DNA of 38,181 nucleotides from BOG-933 sp037132135 (GTDB taxonomy: Bacteria; Pseudomonadota; Alphaproteobacteria; Azospirillales; Azospirillaceae). The notes under the pieces were generated by a model, which saw only the letters and a list, made by a program, of their open reading frames with translations, did not search any database and was not told where the DNA came from. The stretch spans positions 1-38,181 of the forward strand of contig JBAXPR010000022.1 of the NCBI GenBank assembly GCA_037132135.1, read 5' to 3'. The position numbers and the translations under genes were made by a program. How positions within the stretch are numbered: the stretch's first letter is position 1; the number at the start of each line of letters is the position of its first letter. This document shows, in pieces, positions 1 to 7,366 of this stretch.

Positions 1-1133
1 CCGACCGCTCGCCGGGCGAGTTCTACCAGCTCGATTTCGAGATGGCCTTCGTGACCCAGGACGATGTCTTCGCCGCGATCGAACCGGTGCTGCACGGGGT
101 GTTCGAGGAGTTCGGCTCGTTCCGGCGCGACAGCCATCCCGCGATCACGCCGCCACCGTTTCCGCGCATTACCTACGCCGATTCGATGTTGAAATGTGGC
201 TCCGACAAGCCGGACCTGCGCAATCCGCTGGAAATCTGCGACGTCACGGCAGTGTTCAGACGGCCTGACGTCGAGTTCCGCGCCTTTCGCGGCATCATCG
301 ACAAGGGCGGCGTGGTGCGCGGCATCCGGGCGCCCAAGGTTTCGGCCCGTCCGCGCTCCTTCTTCGACAAGCTCAACGACTGGGCGCGCGAGTTGGGCGC
401 GCCCGGCCTCGGCTACATCACCTTCGAAGCTGCGGGCGGCAAGGGGCCAATCGCCAAGTTCGTGCCCGCCGAGGCCCAGGCGGCGCTCCGCGCGCTGGCC
501 GGTCTTGAGGACGGCGACGCCATCTTCTTCGTTTGCGATCAGGTGGCTGCGGCCAACAAGCTGGCCGGGCAGGCGCGGATGAAGATCGCGGCCGAGATGG
601 ACATCTCGGAGAAGAACGCCTTCCGCTTCTGCTGGATCACCGATTTCCCGATGTTCGAGCTTAACGAGGAGACCGGCCGGGTCGATTTCAGCCACAACCC
701 GTTCTCGATGCCCCAGGGCGGGCTCAAGGCCCTGGAAACCCGGGACCCGCTGACCATCAACGCCTATCAGTACGACATCGTCTGCAACGGCGTTGAGCTG
801 TCGTCGGGCGCGATCCGCAACCATCTGCCCGAGGTGATGTACAAGGCTTTCGCCATCGCCGGCTACGCGCCCGAGGTGCTGGAAGAGAAGTTCGGTGGCA
901 TGCTCTCGGCCTTCAAGCTCGGCGCGCCGCCCCATGGCGGCTCGGCCCCCGGCATCGACCGCATCGTGATGCTGCTGGCCGACGAGCCCAATATCCGTGA
1001 GGTGATCTGCTTCCCGCTCAATCAGCAGGCCCAGGACCTGATGATGCAGGCGCCTTCGCCGACCACGCCCGAGCGGCTGAAGGAACTGCACATCAAGCTG
1101 GATCTGCCCAAGCCGAAAAAGCCGGTGGGGTAG
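1..1133 (+). CDS. aspS: Aspartyl-tRNA synthetase, C-terminal part (5' end outside window)
   Basis: Charges tRNA-Asp (or tRNA-Asp/Asn) with aspartate in the cytoplasm. The reading frame is open from base 3, so the gene begins before the window; about 376 residues are present. The window opens within class II motif 2 (DRSPGEFYQLDFEM). The bacterial GAD insertion domain follows, then the conserved WITDFPMFE stretch, SSGAIRNH, and class II motif 3 near the end (GGSAPGIDRIVMLL). The first ATG, at 42, is internal and not the true start. No frameshift is seen. A weak GC hairpin follows the stop at about 1170-1186. Family assignment is secure; whether the enzyme is discriminating or non-discriminating cannot be judged without the N-terminal domain. 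Confidence 0.97.
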   Translation, partial: DRSPGEFYQLDFEMAFVTQDDVFAAIEPVLHGVFEEFGSFRRDSHPAITPPPFPRITYADSMLKCGSDKPDLRNPLEICDVTAVFRRPDVEFRAFRGIIDKGGVVRGIRAPKVSARPRSFFDKLNDWARELGAPGLGYITFEAAGGKGPIAKFVPAEAQAALRALAGLEDGDAIFFVCDQVAAANKLAGQARMKIAAEMDISEKNAFRFCWITDFPMFELNEETGRVDFSHNPFSMPQGGLKALETRDPLTINAYQYDIVCNGVELSSGAIRNHLPEVMYKAFAIAGYAPEVLEEKFGGMLSAFKLGAPPHGGSAPGIDRIVMLLADEPNIREVICFPLNQQAQDLMMQAPSPTTPERLKELHIKLDLPKPKKPVG

Positions 1134-1221
1134 GGCGCAGGATGGCAGTCAGAGAGGCCGGAGCCCTGCCTGAGGCGGGGCCGGCGCTCCCCCAGGGTTA
1201 CGATTTGCGATAGGCCGATCA

Positions 1222-1869
1222 ATGCTGTCAGACAGCGGGAAGTCAATCGTCGTCTCGGGGTACTATTTGCAGTCCGATGCGCGCGGGCTCGAAACCATTT
1301 TTTTTATTGTCCTTGCCATCGCGGCTTCTCTGCTGGTGGCCTGGATCGCCTCGGCGATCATCGGCACCGCCCTGGAATTGCTGGTGTCGGGCTCGGCACG
1401 GATGCGCAAACTGGCCCTCGACAGCCGGAAACGCGCCAGCCTGATCCCGAGACTGAAGCGGCGGCGGGACGGCCTGCGCCAGTTGATCGACCAGCAGAGA
1501 GACGCGGTCAATGCCGCGCAAAACCAGCGGGCGACCCTGATCAAGACGCTGAAAAAGATACAAAGCTCGGGTGATGAACTGGTTCGCGTGATCGGCAATG
1601 ATATCATCGATCATCGATGCTATACATTCATCGTGGGAAACCGCTACGTTCTTTCCTACCTTTCGAAAGGGCAGCCGCATCCGCTGCTCGATGAGTCCTG
1701 GAAGTCCGGGCAACGGGTGGAAGTCTGGGCCAGTTCTCTCATGAGCGCCCGCGTTGCCGTGACCGAGCGCTATCCGACGACCTTCGGCTATTTTGTCGAT
1801 CGCCTCGAGGCCAAGGCCCCGCGGGCCGATGGCGACGATGACCGCACCGATGCGGCCATGGTCGCCTGA
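1222..1869 (+). CDS. Membrane-anchored coiled-coil protein, unknown function (paralog of 2750-3328)
   Basis: The 215-residue product has one clear N-terminal membrane segment at about residues 25-55 (ETIFFIVLAIAASLLVAW onward). A charged, probably coiled-coil stretch follows at about residues 65-120 and a compact C-terminal domain at about 120-190. The C-terminal domain shares RVIG...NRYV, DESW and VEVWASS...RYP...GYFV with the minus-strand gene at 2750-3328 (RLIG...NKYV, DPAW, VEVWATS...RYP...GFKV), so the two are paralogs. Both end in a GDDD-rich acidic tail. The ATG at 1222 has no good ribosome binding site; a TTG at 1267 preceded by CGGGG is an alternative that would still keep the membrane segment. 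I do not recognise a family. An envelope or protein-scaffold role is possible but is only inference. Confidence 0.75.
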   Translation: MLSDSGKSIVVSGYYLQSDARGLETIFFIVLAIAASLLVAWIASAIIGTALELLVSGSARMRKLALDSRKRASLIPRLKRRRDGLRQLIDQQRDAVNAAQNQRATLIKTLKKIQSSGDELVRVIGNDIIDHRCYTFIVGNRYVLSYLSKGQPHPLLDESWKSGQRVEVWASSLMSARVAVTERYPTTFGYFVDRLEAKAPRADGDDDRTDAAMVA

Positions 1870-2042
1870 GGCCCCGGCAGAGCCGGACCCCTGAACAGAA
1901 CGCTCCGTGAGCATGCCAATACTCTGACGGCACAAGTCACGGTTCGGCTGACCGGAACCTTTGACACCATTTGCGGTCAGGGGAATCCCAATTCTCATTA
2001 CGGCCGAATCGTGTTATGCTTGTCCAGACAGTGGTTTTGGCA

Positions 2043-2714
2043 ATGGTTGATAAAAACATCTCAACACCGCGCCCAAAGCCGGCCAGCCGCTCCAAACGGG
2101 CTGCCGGCGGGGCAAAAGCGCCGTCCCCGAAGGCGAGGCCGAAATCCGCTCCGGCCGCCGCCGGGGGGAGCGGGTTCTGGCGCCGGTTCCGGGCCTTTTT
2201 CCAGCCGCGCCGCTGGGGGGATTTGTGGCGCAAGGCGGGGCGGGCGGTCGGGCGGTTGTGGCCGGCGCCGCTGCCGGCCGCCCGGCGGCGGCGGACCAAC
2301 CGTTCCTCCCGGTCCTGGCTGCGCCCGGGCTTTCGCGTCGGCCGCCCGGTCAGGCTGGCGGTCCTGGTTCTGCTTGCCCTGGTCATGGCCGTCGTGGCGG
2401 TGAAATCGCTGGGGTACGAGTCCGGCGTTTCCCGGGCGGTGACGGCGTTCAATCGGGCGGTTGGCCTGGAGCCCAGGGAGGACGAGACCTTTACCGGCTG
2501 CCTAAAGGGCGCCGCGGAAGGAGCCTTTTCCTCAGCGCTGCCGATCGCCGAGATCGTGGCGATGGGCGAGTTGATGCTCGCCAGCCCGCCGCTGGTTATT
2601 ATGGGGGCCGGTCTCGGCTGCAGCTTCGGCATCTTCAAGAGTGTCGCCATGGAGGGAGTCGGCTGGGCCGTGCACACCGGCAGCGAAGTCATGGATGTCA
2701 TGCTCGGGCGGTAG
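2043..2714 (+). CDS. Unknown membrane protein with basic, proline-rich N-terminus
   Basis: From the ATG at 2043 the product has 223 residues. The first ~95 are very rich in Arg, Lys, Pro and Ala (low complexity, probably cytoplasmic). One strong membrane segment follows (VRLAVLVLLALVMAVVAVKS). The C-terminal third is hydrophobic with small residues (ASPPLVIMGAGLGCSFGIF) and could be a second membrane-associated region. In-frame starts also exist at 1971 (TTG) and 2016 (ATG); 2043 was chosen because the hydrophilic N-terminus begins naturally there, but no start has a convincing ribosome binding site. The gene sits between the two paralogous coiled-coil membrane genes and converges on the second with a 35-base gap. 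No family recognised. Confidence 0.6.
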   Translation: MVDKNISTPRPKPASRSKRAAGGAKAPSPKARPKSAPAAAGGSGFWRRFRAFFQPRRWGDLWRKAGRAVGRLWPAPLPAARRRRTNRSSRSWLRPGFRVGRPVRLAVLVLLALVMAVVAVKSLGYESGVSRAVTAFNRAVGLEPREDETFTGCLKGAAEGAFSSALPIAEIVAMGELMLASPPLVIMGAGLGCSFGIFKSVAMEGVGWAVHTGSEVMDVMLGR

Positions 2715-2749
2715 CCGACCGGGTTGGTTCCCGCACTTGGGTCCGCTCA

Positions 2750-3328
2750 TCAATCCTCGTCGGGACCGTCATCGTCGCCGTTGCCGGTTGCCCCGGATTG
2801 GGCATTGGGCGAAACCAGATTGGTGACCTTGAAGCCTTGGGATTCCGGATAACGCTTCGCCAGTTCGCTCAGCGCCTCGCCGATGGAGGTCGCCCACACT
2901 TCAACCTCCTGTGCGGTGGCCCAGGCGGGGTCGACCGCGGTCTTGCCGCCGCCGGTCGGCGATACGTATTTATTCATCACCAGGGCCAGATAGGGCATGG
3001 CGCCCCTGACTTCCTGTCCGATCAGCCGAATGACCCGGTCCGGCGTCTGATTGGCCTCGGCCGCCGCCAGATTGAGCTGGGTGCGCTGAGTTGTCAGCTC
3101 CTTGATCTCGCGGTCAAGCCTGGCCATGGCCTTCCTGAGTTCACCGGCCCGGTTGGAGAGATTGCGCTCAATCGTGCCGCGCCGGGCGATCGCCTTGCGC
3201 AACTCTTCGCCGTCGCCGTTCTTCTCGACCATCTTGACGGTAACGGCGCCGGCCAACCGGCCTATGCCATAGGCGACGGTTGAGAAGAATGCGCTGAGCA
3301 GGACAGCTTCGATAAACCGTTCCAGCAT
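2750..3328 (-). CDS. Membrane-anchored coiled-coil protein, unknown function (paralog of 1222-1869)
   Basis: The 192-residue product starts at the ATG at 3328, which has a good AGGGAG ribosome binding site nine bases upstream; a longer ATG start at 3367 lacks this support. Order of parts: an N-terminal membrane segment (residues ~4-25, FIEAVLLSAFFSTVAYGIG), a charged helical/coiled-coil region (~40-95, with ELRKAMARLDREIKELTTQR), then a C-terminal domain sharing RLIG, NKYV, DPAW and VEVWATS...RYP with the protein at 1222-1869. The tail is acidic (GDDDGPDED). Function unknown. Two diverged copies within 1.5 kb point to an old local duplication with inversion. Confidence 0.75.
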   Translation of the reverse strand: MLERFIEAVLLSAFFSTVAYGIGRLAGAVTVKMVEKNGDGEELRKAIARRGTIERNLSNRAGELRKAMARLDREIKELTTQRTQLNLAAAEANQTPDRVIRLIGQEVRGAMPYLALVMNKYVSPTGGGKTAVDPAWATAQEVEVWATSIGEALSELAKRYPESQGFKVTNLVSPNAQSGATGNGDDDGPDED

Positions 3329-3501
3329 GAAAGCCTGCTCCCTGTGACGGCGCCGTCGTCCTGCCATCCGGCTGACCGGCCTCGGCTGCCGGCTGGTCGG
3401 GACGATGCCGCGCCGGCAGTCTATGCCGGGATCGCGGTCCTTGGAAGGGCCGGCGACCGATGATACCGTGCGCGCCGTGCTCTGGCCGTGCTCGGGATCT
3501 G

Positions 3502-3660
3502 ATGACCAACCGTTACGAAACTCTAAGCCAGCGGATGAAGCGCCGGGCCGATGAGTCGGCGACCCGCCGGAAGGTTCCGCGCAGGATTGCCGCCGCGGCG
3601 ACCATCATCATCGTCTTCGCCGCCTCGTTTTTGCTCGGCATCGCCGTCGTCTGGCGCTGA
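3502..3660 (+). CDS. Small single-span membrane protein (52 aa), hypothetical
   Basis: A short, highly basic N-terminus (MKRRADESATRRKVPRR) is followed by a C-terminal membrane helix (IAAAATIIIVFAASFLLGIA) and two or three residues after it, so it is probably a tail-anchored or N-in single-span protein. The ATG at 3502 follows CGGGA at a suitable distance; an upstream in-frame ATG at 3460 would add an unlikely Cys/Arg-rich leader. It is divergent from the coiled-coil membrane gene ending at 3328. No family recognised; length and composition alone support it. Confidence 0.5.
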   Translation: MTNRYETLSQRMKRRADESATRRKVPRRIAAAATIIIVFAASFLLGIAVVWR

Positions 3661-3702
3661 GGCCGCGACTTTTGGCCCCGCTTGATCCCCGGCGGGCGCG
3701 GG

Positions 3703-3936
3703 TCAGCGCCGCGGCTTGTGCGGCGGTCCCTGTCGCGCCCCGGTCCAGCCGCTCCGCTCCCGGGCCGACGGTGGCGGATCGACCGGCATGGCGAGGATGT
3801 AGTCGAGCGCGGCCCCCGCGCGCTCGGCGCTGACCACCGGGAAGCGCCGGCGCAGTTCGGTCAGGGCCCCATCCCGGCCGCAGGTCTCGAGCGCGCGGCG
3901 GATCGCGACCACATCGGTGGGATCGATCATGAACAT
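3703..3936 (-). CDS. Small hypothetical protein (77 aa)
   Basis: The ATG at 3936 has a good ribosome binding site on the minus strand (AAGGTG, about six bases upstream). The first ~50 residues look like a small folded helical domain (IDPTDVVAIRRALETCGRDG, then LRRRFPVVSAERAGAALDYI); the last ~25 are Pro/Arg-rich and probably disordered. No membrane segment or signal peptide. It converges on the 52-residue membrane gene. I do not recognise a family. The start signal and ordered composition make it more likely real than the other overlapping frames here. Confidence 0.5.
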   Translation of the reverse strand: MFMIDPTDVVAIRRALETCGRDGALTELRRRFPVVSAERAGAALDYILAMPVDPPPSARERSGWTGARQGPPHKPRR

Positions 3937-4011
3937 CGTGCACCTTTCGGACGCTTCAATCCGCCGGCCAATCGCAGGGAGCCCGCCAGTCGCGGGGCCG
4001 GGCGGCGACGC

Positions 4012-4215
4012 TCAGGAGCGATGGCCACTATGATCGGCGGCGACCGCCGCCCGGCGGCGGGGCCGAACGTGTTCGACCACAAAATCACGTGACGTGCGTC
4101 CTCTCGGTGCGTGGGAGCCGCGGCCGGTTGGCGCTTTGATAGAGGCGAGGAAGGTCGGACCGAGCTGTGCCATGGCGGCATCAACTTCACTATCGTAATC
4201 AGTCTGCGGGTTCAT
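4012..4215 (-). CDS. Possible small hypothetical protein (67 aa)
   Basis: Residues 1-30 (starting MNPQTDYDSEVDAAMAQLGP) have the mixed composition of a real protein; the remainder is Arg/His-rich and less convincing. No clear ribosome binding site precedes the ATG at 4215. It lies upstream of, and in the same direction as, the 77-residue gene. No family or motif recognised, and it could be spurious. Nothing better is visible between 3937 and 4487. Confidence 0.25.
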   Translation of the reverse strand: MNPQTDYDSEVDAAMAQLGPTFLASIKAPTGRGSHAPRGRTSRDFVVEHVRPRRRAAVAADHSGHRS

Positions 4216-4487
4216 TGTCGTGTGTCATGGTTTCAGATCAGCGACGTTTACAGCAATGTCCCGGCTTTGGGATAGATGATTTCGACAGGGCAGTCATTTT
4301 CTCCCGCGGGGTTACCGCAGGGAGACAGGGGGCCATGGCGGCCGCACGCGGCGGGCGCGGCGCCCGGCCGACGCCTTTTCTTGATTGCGGCCCGGCCTGA
4401 GTGCACTATCGGGAGGCTTGGCCTGCGCGGGTGCTTTCCGCGCAGACCCTTTTCAAGAGTCGTATCACTGGGGTGACCAAGCGGCCC

Positions 4488-4880
4488 ATGGCTGACAACC
4501 TGACCATCACCACCGCCAACAGTAGCCTGACCGTCGCCGACGGCACCCACAGCCGAACAGCGAATTACGCCACCGTCACCGGGGCAAAGGCCATGGCGGC
4601 CCGGTTCGAGAACGATCCCGAACTGGCGCGAAAGTGGATGATGACCGAGGCGAAACCGCCAGCGGCGCCCCGCCTCCACCCGGTCTCGATCCGCCGGATC
4701 GACCGCACCGTCATCATCTACGCCGACACCGGACGGCCCATCCGGTCCTGCCTCTGCCCGAGCGTCCAGGACGCGGTGACGCTGGAGGCCAAGCTGGCCA
4801 GCGATCTCGATTTTGCTATCTGGTGGGTGATGGGGGACCGGCGGCAGGTCAGCAGCAGCCGCTCGCGCCCCCGCGGCTGA
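4488..4880 (+). CDS. Hypothetical soluble protein (130 aa)
   Basis: The product begins MADNLTITTANSSLTVADGT. It has no signal peptide or membrane segment and a predicted mix of strand and helix (IRRIDRTVIIYADTGRP; VTLEAKLASDLDFAIWWVMG). The ATG at 4488 is preceded by GGGGTGA about twelve bases upstream; an in-frame ATG at 4401 would add an unconvincing 29-residue leader. It ends 25 bases before the tRNA-Ser gene on the opposite strand. I do not recognise the family. Confidence 0.55.
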   Translation: MADNLTITTANSSLTVADGTHSRTANYATVTGAKAMAARFENDPELARKWMMTEAKPPAAPRLHPVSIRRIDRTVIIYADTGRPIRSCLCPSVQDAVTLEAKLASDLDFAIWWVMGDRRQVSSSRSRPRG

Positions 4881-4905
4881 CCCAGGCCACCGCGCCGCAG
4901 GCGGT

Positions 4906-4995
4906 TGGCGGACGGGGTGGGATTTGAACCCACGGAGGGCTTTCACCCTCGCTGGTTTTCAAGACCAGTGCAATCAACCGCTCTGCCACCCGTCC
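4906..4995 (-). tRNA. tRNA-Ser (anticodon UGA)
   Basis: On the minus strand the gene starts GGACGGG at 4995, which pairs with CCCGTCC for a seven-pair acceptor stem. It continues with a D-arm (GGCAGAGCGGTTGA), an anticodon stem CTGGT/ACCAG around the loop CTTGAAA (anticodon TGA), a long class II variable arm typical of tRNA-Ser (GAGGGTGAAAGCCCTC), and a T-arm GTGGG-TTCAAAT-CCCAC. The discriminator is G and the CCA end is encoded (4906-4908). All stems are complete. It reads UCA and UCG-type serine codons. Confidence 0.96.
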
Positions 4996-5203
4996 GGCGT
5001 CCTGGCGAAGGTAGCCGGTGCGGTCCGTCAGATCAAGGGGACAGCGGCGGCAGCACCGGGCGGACCAGAGCTATGCTCTTGACCTGGGCGCGCACCGGCT
5101 GGTCGGCGCCAAGGCCGATCGCGACCGTCGTCCGCCCACCGTTCCGGGGCGCGGCGACAGTCCAAATGGTAACCGGTTATTTCCGTCGGCATTCCGGCCG
5201 GTG

Positions 5204-5812
5204 TTATTCGCAGGAGGTGGTAACGCCGCTGAGGCTGACGCCGAAATTGTTGAACAGCAGGCGATCGATCGGGCCGGCGCAGGGGGTGGGGGCGGCCGGT
5301 GCCTCGGCCATTTCGGTCGGCCGGGTCGGCTTGTAGTAGTAATGGCGGCCGATGGCCACCGTCCGCTTGGTCGAGCCATCCTTGGCCCAGCGCGGTCGCA
5401 CCCGCTTTTCGTGGAAATACATGGCACCGCGGGTCGGGTCGGCCACCGCCCGCTTCTCCTCGATCAGCTGCCAGGCGAGGCGGGTGATCTGCTCCGCGAC
5501 CTCTTTTTCGGTCTTGTGCTTGGGCTTGCCGTCGCAGGCCCAGCTAAACTGACAGCGATGATGGCCGCGCTGGCTGCCGGCATAGACGATGGTGCAGATG
5601 CCGACGTTGGGCCGCTGCAGGCGCAGGTGGCGCCAGCGGTTGAGGGTGACGTGGCCGACCGCGGACCAGCCGGCGGGGCCGTCGTCGCGCGCCTCGAAGT
5701 AAATATTATCGGCCAGGCACTTGACGCTCTGCTTCAGGGTCTCGGCCTTGGCGGCGTGAAACGGAAGGGGAGTGCCGACGATGACCGCGACGGCAAGCAT
5801 TTTCCGGATCAT
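5204..5812 (-). CDS. Secreted cell wall hydrolase, SleB/CwlJ family
   Basis: The 202-residue product has a signal peptide (residues 1-23, MIRKMLAVAVIVGTPLPFHA, cleavage near AKA-ET), so it is exported. The mature part matches the Hydrolase_2 (SleB/CwlJ) domain. It begins with CLADNIYFEARDD, carrying the conserved catalytic-type Glu in YFEAR, and continues VGHVTLNR, VYAGSQ, FSWACDG and GAMYFHE. Family members cut peptidoglycan (lytic transglycosylase/amidase-like). In non-spore-forming alphaproteobacteria they are assumed to act in cell wall turnover. The start has a strong AAAGGAG site. It is divergent from waaA across a ~240-base AT-richer promoter region. The C-terminal ~45 residues are Pro/Ala-rich and lie outside the domain. 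Confidence 0.9.
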   Translation of the reverse strand: MIRKMLAVAVIVGTPLPFHAAKAETLKQSVKCLADNIYFEARDDGPAGWSAVGHVTLNRWRHLRLQRPNVGICTIVYAGSQRGHHRCQFSWACDGKPKHKTEKEVAEQITRLAWQLIEEKRAVADPTRGAMYFHEKRVRPRWAKDGSTKRTVAIGRHYYYKPTRPTEMAEAPAAPTPCAGPIDRLLFNNFGVSLSGVTTSCE

Positions 5813-5873
5813 CGTTTCTCCTTTCTCGCAACCTAGCGTTATTTGTTATGGTTAAAAAAAATTAAGGATACGC

Positions 5874-5901
5874 CGGGAATTTGTCTGCGGGAATTTGTCT
5901 G
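5874..5901. repeat. Perfect 14-bp tandem repeat in the hydrolase/waaA divergent region
   Basis: CGGGAATTTGTCTG occurs twice head to tail (5874-5887 and 5888-5901) with no mismatch. It lies in the AT-rich intergenic region, upstream of a TTGACA promoter element at 5930. It could be a recent slippage duplication or a doubled regulator site. Confidence 0.9.
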
Positions 5902-5929
5902 AGAAACCTTTAGCATATTTTTAGTCGTC

Positions 5930-5958
5930 TTGACAAGACCTTCCGGTTTTGCTCATAA
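5930..5958 (+). promoter_or_regulatory. Candidate sigma-70 promoter for the waaA-lpxK-acyltransferase operon
   Basis: A perfect -35 hexamer TTGACA (5930-5935) is followed after 17 bases by TCATAA (5953-5958), a weak -10. It lies about 90 bases before the preferred waaA start and points into that operon. Identified by eye only. Confidence 0.4.
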
Positions 5959-6049
5959 GCCGTGTCGGAGCGCCGCGAGCGAAACAATTGGCAAGATGAG
6001 GGCGCGCCGTGCTAAACAGCGACGAAACGTCAGTTTTGTGACCACTGGT

Positions 6050-7351
6050 ATGCTGCTCGCCCTGTATCGCGGCCTGACCCGTATCGGCGGGCCGGTTCTG
6101 CACTATTACCTTCATCGCCGCCGGCTGGCTGGCAAGGAAGATCCGGCACGCCAGGGTGAGCGGCTGGGTGTGCCCTCCTGTCTCCGGCCCGAGGGGCCGC
6201 TGGTGTGGTTTCACGCCGCCAGCGTCGGCGAGTCGCTCTCGGTGCTGACCCTGATCGACCGTCTGACCGCCGCCGACCCGCGGCTCCGCGTGCTGGTCAC
6301 CACCGGCACCGTGACCTCGGCGGCGCTGATGGCCGAGCGGCTGCCGGCGCGGGCGCTGCACCAGTTCGTGCCGCTGGACCGGCCCGGCTATGTCGCGCGC
6401 TTTCTCGACCATTGGCAGCCCGACGTGACCCTGATCGTCGAGTCGGAAATCTGGCCCAACATGCTGGGCGAAATCAGCCGGCGCGGGCTGCGGGCGGCGC
6501 TGATCAATGCCCGGATGTCCGAGCGGTCGTTCCGGCGCTGGCAGTGGTGTCCCGCGGTCATCCGCTCACTGCTCGGCACCTTCCGGGTTCTGCTGGCTCA
6601 GACCGCCGCCGACGCCGATCGTCTCAGCCGGTTGGGCGCCACCGGGGTGAGGTGTGTCGGCAATCTCAAGTTTGCCGCCCAGCCGCCACCGGCCGACGCC
6701 GCCGGGCTGGAGGCGCTGACGCAGGCGATCGCCGGCCGGCCGGTCTGGCTGTTCGCCAGCAGCCATTCCGGGGAGGACGAGATCGCCGCCCGGGTTCACG
6801 AGGCGCTGGCCGACCGGATTCCCGGTCTCCTGACCATGATCGCGCCGCGTCATCCGGCGCGCGGCGGCGCAATCGAGGCCCTGCTCGGCGGGCGCGGCCT
6901 GACGCTGGCCCGCCGGTCCCGGGGGGCGCTGCCCGCCCCGGGCGACGCCGTCTATCTGGCCGACACCATGGGCGAAATGGGCGTCTTTTACCGGCTGGCG
7001 CCGGTGGTCTGCGTCGGCGGCTCGTTCGTGCCCCATGGCGGCCAAAACCCGATCGAACCCGTGCAACTGGGCTGCGCCGTGCTGTTTGGTCCCGGGATGG
7101 GCAATTTTGCCGAGATCACCGCCGAACTGCTGGCCGCGGCGGCGGCGCGTGAGGTTGCCGATCCGGACCGGCTGATCGAGGCGGTGGCCGAGTTGCTGGG
7201 CGACGCCCCGGCCCGTGCCCGCCTCGCCGGGGCCGGGGTCGGGGTGATCCTGCGTCATCGCCAGACCGTTGCCGACGCCGCGCTTTCGGTGCTGGGGCCG
7301 CTGCTGGCCGAGGCCGGGATCACGCCGCCGGTTCCCCTTTCTCCCGCCTGA
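6050..7351 (+). CDS. waaA: 3-deoxy-D-manno-octulosonic acid (Kdo) transferase
   Basis: Transfers Kdo from CMP-Kdo to lipid IVA at the inner face of the cytoplasmic membrane. An N-terminal hydrophobic stretch (LLALYRGLTRIGGPVLHYYL) serves as membrane anchor. The GT30 domain follows with WFHAASVGES, where the Glu is the expected catalytic base, then TGTVTSA, VESEIWPNML, and NARMSERS. The C-terminal Rossmann half carries ASSHSGEDEI, APRHPARG, GGSFVPHGGQNPIEP and the late FGPGMGNF. The length from ATG 6050 (433 aa) is normal for the family. Upstream in-frame starts (5930, 5996, GTG 6038) would add an Arg-rich leader; none has a strong ribosome binding site, so the exact start is uncertain. It is followed by lpxK after 15 bases. 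Confidence 0.95.
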   Translation: MLLALYRGLTRIGGPVLHYYLHRRRLAGKEDPARQGERLGVPSCLRPEGPLVWFHAASVGESLSVLTLIDRLTAADPRLRVLVTTGTVTSAALMAERLPARALHQFVPLDRPGYVARFLDHWQPDVTLIVESEIWPNMLGEISRRGLRAALINARMSERSFRRWQWCPAVIRSLLGTFRVLLAQTAADADRLSRLGATGVRCVGNLKFAAQPPPADAAGLEALTQAIAGRPVWLFASSHSGEDEIAARVHEALADRIPGLLTMIAPRHPARGGAIEALLGGRGLTLARRSRGALPAPGDAVYLADTMGEMGVFYRLAPVVCVGGSFVPHGGQNPIEPVQLGCAVLFGPGMGNFAEITAELLAAAAAREVADPDRLIEAVAELLGDAPARARLAGAGVGVILRHRQTVADAALSVLGPLLAEAGITPPVPLSPA

Positions 7352-7366
7352 CGGAGGGTTGCGGTC

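Noticed and set aside
4906..4995. tRNA-Ser as an integration site for a mobile element
   Set aside because: No integrase, no repeated tRNA 3' end and no prophage-like genes nearby in the window.
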